Source: Paenibacillus sp. HW567
GTDB taxonomy: Bacteria > Bacillota > Bacilli > Paenibacillales > Paenibacillaceae
NCBI RefSeq assembly: GCF_000374185.1
Contig: NZ_KB910518.1
Coordinates: 5,784,886 to 5,848,885 of the forward strand
Reading direction: 5' to 3'
Length of the DNA stretch: 64,000 bases
In this document: piece by piece, positions 1 through 8,359 of the stretch
Numbering within the stretch: position 1 is the first letter of the stretch
Layout of the letters: every line of letters begins with the position of its first letter
Translations under genes and position numbers: made by a program
Notes under the pieces: generated by a model
The model's input: only the letters and a program-made list of their open reading frames with translations
Told to the model about the DNA's origin: nothing
Database searches by the model: none

Positions 1-524
1 TCGAAATTCCATTCCTTTTGATAGCTTGCAGAAGAGTGCTGGAGAATGGATTCCCCTGTCTGAGTTGACAGCACCTCCTGCCACATGGCTGTAGTATCAT
101 CCATGAATTCCCCTCTGAGATCAATCAGGTTGGTTCCATGTGCAGTCGCGATGCCCGTTCTCAGAGTGATCGCCAGCAAAAGCATACTAACATCTGAATA
201 CCCCAACACCCACTTGCAAGGCATCACATCAAAATCAACAGCTTCCAGAATCTCGATCAGCAGCTCTCCGCCCCAAGGCGGGAGAATGAGCTGAATACTC
301 TCGTCTGCCATCATCTGACCCAATTCGGCAGCACGCACTTGGGCCGGTGATGATTTGGCCTTGGCCTGGGTCCACACGGTGTCGCCGCATACTACGCGGA
401 AGCCTTTCGACTCCAAACGGCTGACTGCAAGCTTCAGATGAGCATGATGGTTTGCTTTTACCCCGGATGAAGGGGCTGTTGTCCCTATTGTTGCTCCTGA
501 CCGTAACGACGGATATCTGATCAT
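1..524 (-). CDS. LD-carboxypeptidase (peptidase family S66), 3' end missing
   Basis: This is the first 174 codons of a minus-strand gene that runs off the left edge. The ATG at 522-524 has a good ribosome binding site (GGAGG) about 7 bases upstream. The N-terminus reads MIRYPSLRSGATIGTTAPSS, followed by a stretch ending SIQLILPPWGGELLIEIL and then GYSDVSMLLLAITLRTGIATAHG. S66 enzymes (LdcA, and the microcin C7 immunity protein MccF) carry the catalytic serine in a G-Y/F-S-D motif after a PPxGG-like segment, and both are visible. The His/Glu part of the triad would lie beyond the edge. LdcA enzymes trim tetrapeptides in murein recycling, while MccF-like members cleave peptidyl-nucleotides; the fragment does not decide between them. 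It is separated from the next gene upstream by a terminator. Confidence 0.8.
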   Translation of the reverse strand, partial: MIRYPSLRSGATIGTTAPSSGVKANHHAHLKLAVSRLESKGFRVVCGDTVWTQAKAKSSPAQVRAAELGQMMADESIQLILPPWGGELLIEILEAVDFDVMPCKWVLGYSDVSMLLLAITLRTGIATAHGTNLIDLRGEFMDDTTAMWQEVLSTQTGESILQHSSASYQKEWNF

Positions 525-565
525 TGTAATTGCCTCCTCAAGTATAAACGGCTGCTCCATTTGTT

Positions 566-619
566 TTTAAAAATAAAAAAGTGCCATTCAGGCTGCGTTC
601 AGCAGGAATGTCACTTTTA
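566..619 (-). terminator. Rho-independent terminator after the AI-2E family gene
   Basis: Read on the minus strand, AAAAGTGACATTC and GAATGGCACTTTT form a stem with one mismatch, with a further CTGC/GCAG pairing near the loop. A run TTTTTTATTTTT follows. It lies 35-90 bases past the stop of the 654-1682 gene and before the start of the LD-carboxypeptidase. Confidence 0.8.
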
Positions 620-653
620 TTGTATACCAAATGTTGGATGTGGCAGCACCGGA

Positions 654-1682
654 CTACGATCCCGCTTTATCCCGTCTAATCTCCAAAATATCGAGGAAAA
701 AGACAAAGATCGGGATGCCGAGAATAAGTCCCCATATGCCAATATAATGTTCAGAGAACAGCAGCACGATAAAGGTGTAGAACATCGGCAGATTCATTTT
801 GGAGGACATCAGCTTCGGATTGAGGAAGTACCCTTCCATCACATGCAGCACGGCAATCAGCGCCAGTACGTAAATGATCATCGTCAGCCCGCCAATATTG
901 TACCCTATGATGCACAGGGGAATAAGTGAGATCACAAAACCCACAACCGGAATTAGACTGAGCAGGAAAATCATGATGGACAACGCGAAAAGGTAAGGGA
1001 AGGGCGAAAAGAACATGCCGAGTATCCACAAGCCGCACACTGTAAACAAAGTATTGAACATTGCGATCAAAATCTGTGCTTCAATGACTTTGCCGAAGGA
1101 GGCGATGAATTTTTTGCCGAAATACTCCAGTTCCACATAAAACCAGGCAATCTTGCTCTCTCTCAGGCGGGAGGTAAAGTTGACAATACGGTTCTTCTCC
1201 AGAATGAAGACAAAGCTTAGAATGGTTGATAATACGAAGGTTGTACCCCAGTCGCTGATCCTCAGCACATATTCAATACCATGGGTCATATAGGACTGAT
1301 AGTTCAAATCCTTGAGTTTTTCGAATATATACTGCGCGATCTGGTTTTGCGGGATATCATCGGGGGTTAAATTCGTCAGGAAATCGGCTAATTGCTTAAT
1401 TTGAATAAATACCCTGGGCAGGTATTTGACGAGCGCCATCACAATCATGGTGATTAGAGCGACATATAAAAGGATGATAATCACCTTGCTGTTCACCTTG
1501 ACAAATTTGCCGATCTGCTTGGACAGCAGCACCTGAAAGCTGTTCATCACATAAGCCATCAGAAACGTGAGCAGCACCAGATTCAGCATATCTCTAATAC
1601 TGTACAGCAGCAGTGCAATCAGCCCCAGAATCAAAAAGCGCCGGACTGTTAAATTCGCATAATAACGTTTAATTACATCCAT
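654..1682 (-). CDS. AI-2E family transporter (YtvI/PerM-like membrane protein)
   Basis: This integral membrane protein of about 342 residues belongs to the AI-2E transporter (formerly UPF0118) family. Hydrophobic segments sit near the N-terminus (FLILGLIALLLYSIRDML), in the middle (WGTTFVLSTILSFVFILE) and in a C-terminal group (YLFALSIMIFLLSLIPVVG; IGIWGLILGIPIFVFFL), the usual pattern of about eight helices. The family includes a reported AI-2 exporter and sodium/proton antiporters, so the substrate here is unknown. An upstream ATG at 1703 exists, but the start at 1682 (MDVIKRYYANL) is preferred because GGAGAGG lies upstream at a workable distance. The gene is divergent from the SDR gene and ends at a clear terminator. 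Confidence 0.85.
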   Translation of the reverse strand: MDVIKRYYANLTVRRFLILGLIALLLYSIRDMLNLVLLTFLMAYVMNSFQVLLSKQIGKFVKVNSKVIIILLYVALITMIVMALVKYLPRVFIQIKQLADFLTNLTPDDIPQNQIAQYIFEKLKDLNYQSYMTHGIEYVLRISDWGTTFVLSTILSFVFILEKNRIVNFTSRLRESKIAWFYVELEYFGKKFIASFGKVIEAQILIAMFNTLFTVCGLWILGMFFSPFPYLFALSIMIFLLSLIPVVGFVISLIPLCIIGYNIGGLTMIIYVLALIAVLHVMEGYFLNPKLMSSKMNLPMFYTFIVLLFSEHYIGIWGLILGIPIFVFFLDILEIRRDKAGS

Positions 1683-1824
1683 TGTTCTTCTGTTCCTCTC
1701 CATTCGCTTACGATTAGGACTTTTGTATATATATTGTATAGTCTACAGTAACGAAAACACTTATAGCAAATGAAGCCCCGCTTAAAACGCGAAAAAACAA
1801 ATTAATTGTCGAAATGCCGGGCGA

Positions 1825-1855
1825 TTGCTGTGTCATGCTGCCGTTGTGCTATAAT
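1825..1855 (+). promoter_or_regulatory. Candidate sigma-A promoter of the SDR gene
   Basis: A perfect -10 TATAAT at 1850-1855 is preceded by TGC (extended -10). A TTGCTG at 1825-1830 could be the -35, but the spacer is 19 bases, longer than usual. It lies about 80 bases before the SDR start. Confidence 0.5.
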
Positions 1856-1937
1856 GTGCAGGTAAAACGGGCTGAGCCGACTTAAAGGGAGTCTATGCTT
1901 TTTATTAAATTTTCAATAAAACTGGAGGTTCACCTGT

Positions 1938-2777
1938 ATGGGCAAAATCATCTGCATCACCGGCGCTTCAACCGGAATCGGCCTGTCAACGGCCCTGAAA
2001 TTCGCCAAGGAAGGCTGGACTGTCTATGCCGGAACCCGCAACCTGGAACGCGACCAGGAGCTATACCGCAAAGTGGACAATCTTAAGTTTGTCGAGCTGG
2101 AGGTCACGAAGCCGGAGAGCATCGGGCGGGTGATAGATCAGATTGAACAGGAGCAAGGCACGCTTGATGTGCTGTTCTGCAACGCCGGCTTCGGCTACCT
2201 TAGAGCGCTGGGACAAGCCCCGATGGAGGAGGTTCACCGTGTCTTCGACACCAATGTCTATGGAGTCATGCATACGATCCGGGCCGCACTGCCCCTGCTG
2301 CGCAAGACCGGCTACGGGCATATTGTGGCCACCTCCAGCGTAGGCGGACTGGTAGGCCAGCCTATGAACGAAATCTACTGCGCCAGCAAATTTGCGCTGG
2401 AGGGCCTGCTGGAGAGTATGGCTACCTATTACAAGCCGCAGTTTAATATCGACATCTCTTTGCTTGAGCCTGGCGCTATTGCCACTGAATTCAACAAAAC
2501 TGTGCTTGGGCACATAGCCGATACCGGCGGAATTCTGGAAGACGAATATAAGCCGGTCCTCGATGCCTACAGAGCCACGTTTCTGCAGCGCAATACGGAG
2601 CCTCAGACGGCGGATTCCGTTGCCGAAGTGATGTGGGATCTGGTGCATATGGAGGTCAAGCCGCTTCGTATCCGCACTTCAGAGCAGGCCGAAAAATTCG
2701 TCTCCCGCAAAGTAAGCACAGACCCTACCGGCCTTGAAGGTGTCCTCAGCACCCGCAAAATCCAGCTAAATCTGTGA
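1938..2777 (+). CDS. SDR family oxidoreductase
   Basis: A classical short-chain dehydrogenase/reductase of 279 residues. The NAD(P)-binding motif ITGASTGIG is at residues 6-14, CNAGFGYL corresponds to the NAG motif, and the active site reads SSVGGLVG followed by YCASK, giving the Ser-Tyr-Lys catalytic set. ARN/ERD after the second strand is ambiguous for cofactor choice. The substrate cannot be read from the sequence. The ATG at 1938 has GGAGG 10 bases upstream. The gene stands alone and converges with the hydrolase at 2782, with only 4 bases between the stop codons. Confidence 0.9.
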   Translation: MGKIICITGASTGIGLSTALKFAKEGWTVYAGTRNLERDQELYRKVDNLKFVELEVTKPESIGRVIDQIEQEQGTLDVLFCNAGFGYLRALGQAPMEEVHRVFDTNVYGVMHTIRAALPLLRKTGYGHIVATSSVGGLVGQPMNEIYCASKFALEGLLESMATYYKPQFNIDISLLEPGAIATEFNKTVLGHIADTGGILEDEYKPVLDAYRATFLQRNTEPQTADSVAEVMWDLVHMEVKPLRIRTSEQAEKFVSRKVSTDPTGLEGVLSTRKIQLNL

Positions 2778-2781
2778 AGAC

Positions 2782-3612
2782 CTAGCCGCCAGTTCCACCC
2801 AGCTCCCGCTCGATCAGCTCCTGGTTGCTGCGGTGGAACTGGCGCATATTGCGGGGATAGGCACAGCCCGCAATCAGCTTATCCACCGCGTCCTGGTCTC
2901 CGGCAGCTACAGCCGTTCGCAGGCTGCGGATATAATTCAAGCCGGCCTCTCTGCGCCGCCCGATGTCCGGCAGACTCTCCGCTGCCGCCCCATGTCCTGG
3001 TACCAGCAGGGGTACAGGCTGTTGAGCGATCACCTGCTCCACCTTGCCAAGTGTAGCTTCATAGGCAGCACTGCTGTCATAAATATATGGAAACTCCACA
3101 TCCGACAAATAATCCCCGGCAATGAACAGGCGAGGGGAATCCACCACCGTGAACAGACCGTCATTGGTATGCCCCGATGCAGCATATCCTGTAAGCTGCA
3201 GCTCCCCGAATACCATCGTCTGCCCATCCAGCTCCATAATATAATCCACATCCGGGTAGGTAATCTCATAAGGCCTCTTAAGGTAATATCTATCATCAAA
3301 GGTGCGGATCTCTTCCAGAATCGCTTCCCGCTCTTCCAAGGTTTTGTCCGCGAAGGCTTTGCTGGCGATAACCTCTGCTTCCTGAAAAGCCCCATAACCG
3401 ATAATATGATCAAAATCAGAATGCGTGAACAGCAGCAGCAACTGTCTTCCGCCAAGGATACCGCTGACATATTGACGAATTTCCTCCACCTCGCTCGGCA
3501 GCCAGCAAGGATCAACGACCAGCACATGTCCGGCACTCTCAACAACCAGTGAATTGGTCTCGTACAACTCACTCTGGAACAGGGTAATGTCACCGCGTTT
3601 CCACTTCTGCAC
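2782..3612 (-). CDS. MBL-fold metallo-hydrolase
   Basis: A metallo-beta-lactamase-fold protein of 276 residues. Metal-ligand motifs appear in order: FTHSDFDHIIG, then SGHTNDGL, then AGDYLSD, then PGHGAA. The first is HxDxDH where the family consensus is HxHxDH, so one ligand position holds Asp. This still fits a binuclear site but departs from glyoxalase II-type members. The start is a GTG at 3612 with AGGAGGTGA ideally placed. Its substrate is not predictable; the family includes thioesterases, lactonases and phosphodiesterases. It is a single-gene unit, convergent with the SDR gene. Confidence 0.85.
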   Translation of the reverse strand: MQKWKRGDITLFQSELYETNSLVVESAGHVLVVDPCWLPSEVEEIRQYVSGILGGRQLLLLFTHSDFDHIIGYGAFQEAEVIASKAFADKTLEEREAILEEIRTFDDRYYLKRPYEITYPDVDYIMELDGQTMVFGELQLTGYAASGHTNDGLFTVVDSPRLFIAGDYLSDVEFPYIYDSSAAYEATLGKVEQVIAQQPVPLLVPGHGAAAESLPDIGRRREAGLNYIRSLRTAVAAGDQDAVDKLIAGCAYPRNMRQFHRSNQELIERELGGTGG

Positions 3613-3773
3613 TTGGTCACCTCCTACAATGAACAGATTTTCTGAGCTGCGGGAAAACGTAATCCAATGGGGCTCCTATGGATTTCATATGATTTTCCGC
3701 TTCTTATCATACGTTTGTTTTATTCGTGCGTTTCAGATGGATAGGACAATTAACAGCAAGATCCCCATAACGC

Positions 3774-3800
3774 AAAAAACTCCTGGCACAAGGCCAGGAG
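3774..3800 (-). terminator. Rho-independent terminator of the 3821-4255 gene
   Basis: On the minus strand CTCCTGGC and GCCAGGAG form a perfect 8-bp stem with a 5-base loop, followed directly by TTTTTTG. It lies 20 bases past the stop codon. Confidence 0.9.
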
Positions 3801-3820
3801 GCATAGGTTGCCACTTACAA

Positions 3821-4255
3821 TTATCTCTGAATAGGCTCGATCCGGTATACTCCGGTGCGGCCGGTATCTACAATCTGCCAGCCGAAGGACAGAACCGCTC
3901 CCAGCCGGTTCTTCTCTTCCTCTCTCAAAGCCGCTTCTACAGCTTCATTGCCTTCTTCCAGCTCCAGCTCCGCCTGTATGCCGAGCGCGACAGAAATCCA
4001 ACTGCGGATGCCGCGGATGGTATTGTACTTGATCTGGTAGCCCTCGGTTACGGCCTGCCGGAACTGCTCCGGCTGCTCGCCTGCCAAAGCGGTCAACTGT
4101 GTATAATCGAATTTATATTCGCTCTTATCCACCGGAAGCTCGCCCGATTCAACTCTGCGCAGCAGCTCTTCATCGGACCAGCCCAGGGAACGCAGCGACT
4201 CTACCAGCAGTGCATCCCATTGCGACAATTTCACCTTGTTTAAAATATCAGTCAT
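3821..4255 (-). CDS. Conserved hypothetical protein
   Basis: About 144 residues with no motif I recognise. It is soluble, with an acidic first half (WDALLVESLRSLGWSDEELLRRVESGEL), an aromatic-rich middle (YKFDYTQLTAL, GYQIKYNTIRGIRSWISVALG) and an acidic helix ELELEEGNEAVEAALREEEKNRLGAV. The start is taken at 4255 (MTDILNKVKLS) because GGGAGG lies 8 bases before it; a start at 4270 would place that site inside the gene. It is a single-gene unit with its own terminator. Confidence 0.7.
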   Translation of the reverse strand: MTDILNKVKLSQWDALLVESLRSLGWSDEELLRRVESGELPVDKSEYKFDYTQLTALAGEQPEQFRQAVTEGYQIKYNTIRGIRSWISVALGIQAELELEEGNEAVEAALREEEKNRLGAVLSFGWQIVDTGRTGVYRIEPIQR

Positions 4256-4325
4256 CTCATAACCTCCCATTTCGGTTGTAAATTAATCGAATTGTATAAG
4301 TTGAACTTAAGATTTTCATACTAGG

Positions 4326-4515
4326 GTCTGGTCGTAACTGCGGGGAATGTTTGGATTTCCGGCCGCTGTTGTCTGCAGATTTCTTGATTTATACCGCTCT
4401 TCGCGGTGGAAATCCGCAGACAGCCCATGCTTACGATGCTAGCTTTCCTACGGAAAGCTCTCAGGCGGTCGCTATCGCTCCTCCAGTTCCAAACTTCCCC
4501 TCCGCACTCCTACCT
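4326..4515. repeat. Structured intergenic palindromic element
   Basis: This 190-base region holds nested inverted repeats and no gene. GTCTGCAGATTTC at 4371-4383 pairs with GAAATCCGCAGAC at 4409-4421 with one mismatch. Inside it ACCGC (4393-4397) pairs with GCGGT (4403-4407). AGCTTTCC (4441-4448) pairs with GGAAAGCT (4452-4459). The outer ends are also imperfectly complementary: TGCGGGGAATGTTTGGA at 4339-4355 against TCCAAACTTCCCCTCCGCA at 4488-4506. It lies past the end of the peptide ABC operon and before the promoter region of the hypothetical gene. It resembles a mobile palindromic intergenic element rather than a simple terminator. Confidence 0.6.
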
Positions 4516-4543
4516 TTTTATGATTTTTTTAAGTTAAACTTAT

Positions 4544-5452
4544 TTAGTCAAGGGCCACGTAGTGGCCCGGGCTTACTTCCCGGAGCTCAGCCTGCCCGCC
4601 CGAATTGCCTGCACCGGCGTAGCCGTCCAGTTGTATCCGCTGGCTTACCTTCTGCGGGTCTGTCTCCAGAATGGAGGACAGCAGCGCCTTGGTGTAGGGA
4701 TGCAGCGGATTGTCGTACAGTTCATCGCTCTCCGCAACCTCTACCAGGCGGCCCCCGTACATGACGCCGATGCGGTCCGAGATATGCCGGACCATCGACA
4801 GGTCATGGGCGATGAACAGATATGTCAGGCCGAATTCGGACTGCAGGTCCTCCAGCATGTTGACGACCTGGGCCTGAACGGAAACATCGAGTGCCGAGAT
4901 CGGCTCGTCGCAGACAACAAATTCAGGCCGCACCGACAGCGCCCGGGCAATGGAGATGCGCTGGCGCTGCCCGCCGCTGAACTCATGGGAATAGCGGTAC
5001 AGATGCTCTCTCTTAAGCCCAACCCGCTCCAGCAGCGCGGCGACCGCTTCCTTACGCTCATCGCCCTGGTAGATGCCGTGGATTTTCATCGGCTCGCTGA
5101 TCAGCTCCAGCACATTTAGGCTCGGATTCAGCGAAGAATACGGGTCCTGAAAGATCGACTGAATCCGGCGGCGGAAAGGCTTCAGCCCCTTCTCGCCCAG
5201 CTTGCCAAGCGGCTGTCCATCGAAAGACACCTCACCGGCTGTATAATCGTACAGCCGGAGCAGACAGCGGCCGACTGTAGACTTGCCGCTGCCGGATTCG
5301 CCTACCAGACCAAAGGTCTCCCCCTGGCGGATCTGGAAGCTGACACCATCGACGGCCTTCAATACGGCTGTATCGCGTCCACGCATGTCCTTGCCCTTGG
5401 AGAAGTGCTTCTTGAGATTATTCACATCGACTAATATTTTGCTCTCACTCAC
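4544..5452 (-). CDS. Peptide ABC transporter ATP-binding protein, OppF/DppF type
   Basis: The second ATPase of a peptide importer. The Walker A is GESGSGKST, the signature is FSGGQRQRISIARAL and the Walker B is FVVCDEPISALD, followed by the H-loop IAHDLS. The C-terminal extension (NPLHPYTKALLSSI) is the oligopeptide-type C domain. The start is a GTG at 5452 with GGGAGGG upstream. It overlaps the end of the preceding ATPase gene by 8 bases (GTGAGTGA), which implies translational coupling. It is the last gene of the operon. Confidence 0.93.
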   Translation of the reverse strand: MSESKILVDVNNLKKHFSKGKDMRGRDTAVLKAVDGVSFQIRQGETFGLVGESGSGKSTVGRCLLRLYDYTAGEVSFDGQPLGKLGEKGLKPFRRRIQSIFQDPYSSLNPSLNVLELISEPMKIHGIYQGDERKEAVAALLERVGLKREHLYRYSHEFSGGQRQRISIARALSVRPEFVVCDEPISALDVSVQAQVVNMLEDLQSEFGLTYLFIAHDLSMVRHISDRIGVMYGGRLVEVAESDELYDNPLHPYTKALLSSILETDPQKVSQRIQLDGYAGAGNSGGQAELREVSPGHYVALD

Positions 5453-6461
5453 CGGAATCCCTCCCTTCAGCATAAGCTGCCGGCTGCTCCTGCATCCCTT
5501 GTGCTAACCAGCACATCGAGCGGTGTCCCGGAGAGAGCTCTGCTGGAGGCGGAAGCTCGCTGCAGCGGGCAAAAGCATGCGGGCAGCGCTCCATGAACGG
5601 GCAGCCGGGCGGCGGGTTGAGCAGATCGGGCGGCGTACCCTCAATCGGAATGAGCCGTTCACGCGAACCCCCGCCGCGCTTCGGAATGGAGCGCAGCAGG
5701 CCTTGGGTATAGGGATGCTGAGGCCGGTAAAAGATATCCTCCACCGTTCCTTCCTCCATGATCAGTCCGCCGTACATGACGATTACCCGGGTGCAGACCT
5801 GCGCCACCACGCCGAGATCATGCGTAATCAGCGCGACCGCTGTGTCGGAATTGCCTTTTAACTCTTTAAAAAGGTCAAGAATTTGCGCCTGTATCGTGGC
5901 ATCCAGCGCCGTCGTCGGCTCATCGGCAATCAGCAGCTCCGGCTGGCAGGAGAGCGCCATAGCGATCATTACCCGCTGCCGCATGCCGCCGCTGAATTCA
6001 TGCGGATATTGCTGCAGACGCTGCTCCGCATCACGGATGCCCACCTGGCGCAGCATCTTGGCCGCCTCGGCATAGGCGGCTTCTTTATCCAGCCCCCGGT
6101 GCCTGCGGATGACCTCTGTGAGCTGCTGGCCGATTTTTTTTACCGGATTGAGCGAGGTCATCGGGTCCTGAAAGACCATCGCAATCCGGTTGCCGCGCAG
6201 GTGCCGCCACTGCTTCTCCGACAGCCCGTTCAGGCTCTCCCCGCGAAAACGGATATTACCGGCAGTGATGCGGCCCGGAGGCGTAATGAGCGACATGATC
6301 GCCTTGGCTGTGACGCTTTTGCCGCTGCCGGATTCACCGACAATCCCTACCGTTTCACCGGCATCTATATGAAAACTGACTCCGCGGACGGCCTTGTTCT
6401 CGCCATCCCGGGTAGCGAACGAAACCTTCAAATCTTCAACAGACAGCAGATGTTCCGTCAT
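5445..6461 (-). CDS. Peptide ABC transporter ATP-binding protein, OppD/DppD type
   Basis: The first ATPase of the importer, 338 residues. It has Walker A GESGSGKSV, signature FSGGMRQRVMIAMAL, Walker B LLIADEPTTALD and the H-loop LITHDLGVV. The C-terminus has the cysteine-bearing motif typical of this subfamily, GCPFMERCPHAFARC, which in relatives binds a [4Fe-4S] cluster. It follows the DppC-type permease gene by 14 bases and overlaps the next ATPase gene. Confidence 0.93.
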   Translation of the reverse strand: MTEHLLSVEDLKVSFATRDGENKAVRGVSFHIDAGETVGIVGESGSGKSVTAKAIMSLITPPGRITAGNIRFRGESLNGLSEKQWRHLRGNRIAMVFQDPMTSLNPVKKIGQQLTEVIRRHRGLDKEAAYAEAAKMLRQVGIRDAEQRLQQYPHEFSGGMRQRVMIAMALSCQPELLIADEPTTALDATIQAQILDLFKELKGNSDTAVALITHDLGVVAQVCTRVIVMYGGLIMEEGTVEDIFYRPQHPYTQGLLRSIPKRGGGSRERLIPIEGTPPDLLNPPPGCPFMERCPHAFARCSELPPPAELSPGHRSMCWLAQGMQEQPAAYAEGRDSGE

Positions 6462-6475
6462 TTATGTCTTCACTC

Positions 6476-7321
6476 CTATCTTCGCATCAGCTTCGGTTCA
6501 AAGCCCACCCGCAAAATATCACCCAGCACATTAAAGCTCAGCACCGTCAGCAGGATCAATAGCCCGGGGAACAGCGCCAGATACGGTGCCTGGGCAATGT
6601 AGCCCTGCGCGCTGTTCAGCATGCTGCCCCAGGTGGCATTCGGCGGCTGCACCCCGAAGCCGAGAAAGCTCAGCGACGATTCCATCATGATCGCCGAAGC
6701 GATATTATTGGTCGCACCCACAATAATGACCGGCACAAGGCCGGGAAGAATATGCCGCCAGATGATGCCGAAGCCGCTTTGTCCCGAGGCCTTGGCGTAG
6801 AGCACGTATTCGCGTTCCTTGATGGTCATCGTCTCTGCCCGGACGACCCGGGCCACATTCATCCACATCAGAAGGGCGATAATAATGATGATATTGCCGA
6901 CGCTTGGCTTCAAATATACGCTGAGCAGCAGCAGAATCAGAAACGACGGGATTGACATGATCACATCCAGCATCCGCATCAGAAGATTGTCCAGCCAGCC
7001 GCCGAAATAGCCGCTGATTACACCAATCGTGGCCCCGATGCCGGTCGCTACGATCATCGAAGCAAACCCGACCAGCAGGGATACGCGCCCCCCGTACAAA
7101 GCTCTCGCCAGATAATCCCGCCCGTAGTCGTCAGTGCCGAACCAGTGTCCCACCCCCGGCGGCGTAAGCCGGGCCATAGCATCCATAGCATTCGGATCAT
7201 AGCCGGCCAGAAAGGCGAAAATCGCCCCGAGCGTGAATACGATCAGAGTCAGCAAGGCGGCGACACCCAGACCGTTCGTAAACAGCTCATCCCTTACATT
7301 TTTCCATTTACTGCGATTCAT
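6476..7321 (-). CDS. Peptide ABC transporter permease, OppC/DppC type
   Basis: A 281-residue inner-membrane permease. A long N-terminal helix (GLGVAALLTLIVFTLGAIFAFLAGY) precedes the family motif GTDDYGRDYLARALYGGRVSL, and the ATPase-contact loop reads YVLYAKASGQSGFGIIWRHILPGL. Length and motif order match OppC/DppC. It follows the DppB-type gene by 4 bases, so the two are co-translated. The partner permease, two ATPases and binding protein are all adjacent. Confidence 0.92.
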   Translation of the reverse strand: MNRSKWKNVRDELFTNGLGVAALLTLIVFTLGAIFAFLAGYDPNAMDAMARLTPPGVGHWFGTDDYGRDYLARALYGGRVSLLVGFASMIVATGIGATIGVISGYFGGWLDNLLMRMLDVIMSIPSFLILLLLSVYLKPSVGNIIIIIALLMWMNVARVVRAETMTIKEREYVLYAKASGQSGFGIIWRHILPGLVPVIIVGATNNIASAIMMESSLSFLGFGVQPPNATWGSMLNSAQGYIAQAPYLALFPGLLILLTVLSFNVLGDILRVGFEPKLMRR

Positions 7322-7325
7322 GAGG

Positions 7326-8276
7326 TCACCCCTTCAATTTGATTCGTGGGTCCACGAAGCTGTAGAGTATATCCGCCGCCAGATTGCCGAAGATCAGCAT
7401 CAGGGAGGAGAAGAGGGTAATCCCCATGATCACCGGATAATCCATCCCCTTGACAGCCGTCATGCCCAGCGAACCGATTCCCGGCCAGGAAAAGACCGTC
7501 TCCGTTACGATAGCTCCCGCTACCAGATCGCCCATCGACATGCCGAGCAGCGTAATGACCGGCAGCAGCACGTGCTTCATGACATGCCGGAACAGTATCG
7601 TGGACTTTTTCGAGCCAAAAGCATATTGAATCTGCACGTATTCCTCTTTCAGTTGTCCGATGGTGCTGGAGCGGATGTAACGCACGTACCCGGCAAGAAA
7701 ACCGAAGGCCAGCACCGAGCAGGGCAAGATGCCATGCTTCAGCACATCCACGGCCGATTCCACGCCAATCGTGCGCATGCCCATGCTCGGCAAGAGGTGC
7801 AGCTTGATTGCGAACAGATACATCAGCAGAATCGCCAGCCAGAACAGCGGAATCGAAATTCCGATATAGGAGATAAAATTGATCAGCTTGTCTACCCAGC
7901 GGTTGCGGTTCGCACCGGCAATCAGGCCAAGCGGAATCGCCAGCACCACCGCAAGGGCAATGGCGCTGCCCATCAGACCGGCTGTAGCCGGAAGGCGCTC
8001 CAGAATTTGTCCGAGCACAGGCTGATGATTGACGAGGGAATAGCCGAAATTGCCCTGCGCCATCTCTTTGATCCAGATGAAATATTGAATATAGGCCGGT
8101 TTATCCAGTCCCAGGTTATGGCGGATACGTTCAATATCCTCCGCGTGCATATTCGGCGTAACAAAAGACAGCACCGGGTCCCCCGGAGCCAGCTTGATCA
8201 TTGTAAAACACACAACCGATACAAAAAACAGCATCGGCAGTGTTTGCAGCAATCTTCGGACGATGAGTTGTCTCAT
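7326..8276 (-). CDS. Peptide ABC transporter permease, OppB/DppB type
   Basis: A 316-residue permease with the usual N-terminus MRQLIVRRLLQTLPMLFFVSVVCF, six helices and the motif APGDP near residue 31. The EAA-like loop is EYVQIQYAFGSKKSTILFRHVMKHVLLP. It pairs with the adjacent OppC/DppC-type permease to form the channel. A strong terminator-like hairpin lies between it and the upstream binding-protein gene, so it should be made at a lower level than the binding protein. Confidence 0.92.
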   Translation of the reverse strand: MRQLIVRRLLQTLPMLFFVSVVCFTMIKLAPGDPVLSFVTPNMHAEDIERIRHNLGLDKPAYIQYFIWIKEMAQGNFGYSLVNHQPVLGQILERLPATAGLMGSAIALAVVLAIPLGLIAGANRNRWVDKLINFISYIGISIPLFWLAILLMYLFAIKLHLLPSMGMRTIGVESAVDVLKHGILPCSVLAFGFLAGYVRYIRSSTIGQLKEEYVQIQYAFGSKKSTILFRHVMKHVLLPVITLLGMSMGDLVAGAIVTETVFSWPGIGSLGMTAVKGMDYPVIMGITLFSSLMLIFGNLAADILYSFVDPRIKLKG

Positions 8277-8303
8277 ACGCAGCTTCTCCCGCTCCTGATC
8301 GGC

Positions 8304-8336
8304 AAAAAAATAAGCTGGGTGCCCAGCTTATTTTTT
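8304..8336. terminator. Intercistronic terminator between binding protein and permeases
   Basis: AAATAAGCTGGG and CCCAGCTTATTT form a perfect 12-bp stem with a 2-base gap, flanked by A and T runs so it can act on either strand. It lies between the binding-protein stop (8360) and the OppB-type start (8276). Partial termination here would give excess binding protein over the membrane complex, a common arrangement in ABC importers. Confidence 0.85.
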
Positions 8337-8359
8337 CCCGTACTTATTTTTGGCTGATC

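Noticed and set aside
2061..2648. Minus-strand open frame opposite the SDR gene
   Set aside because: Antisense shadow of a gene with intact SDR motifs, with no start signal.
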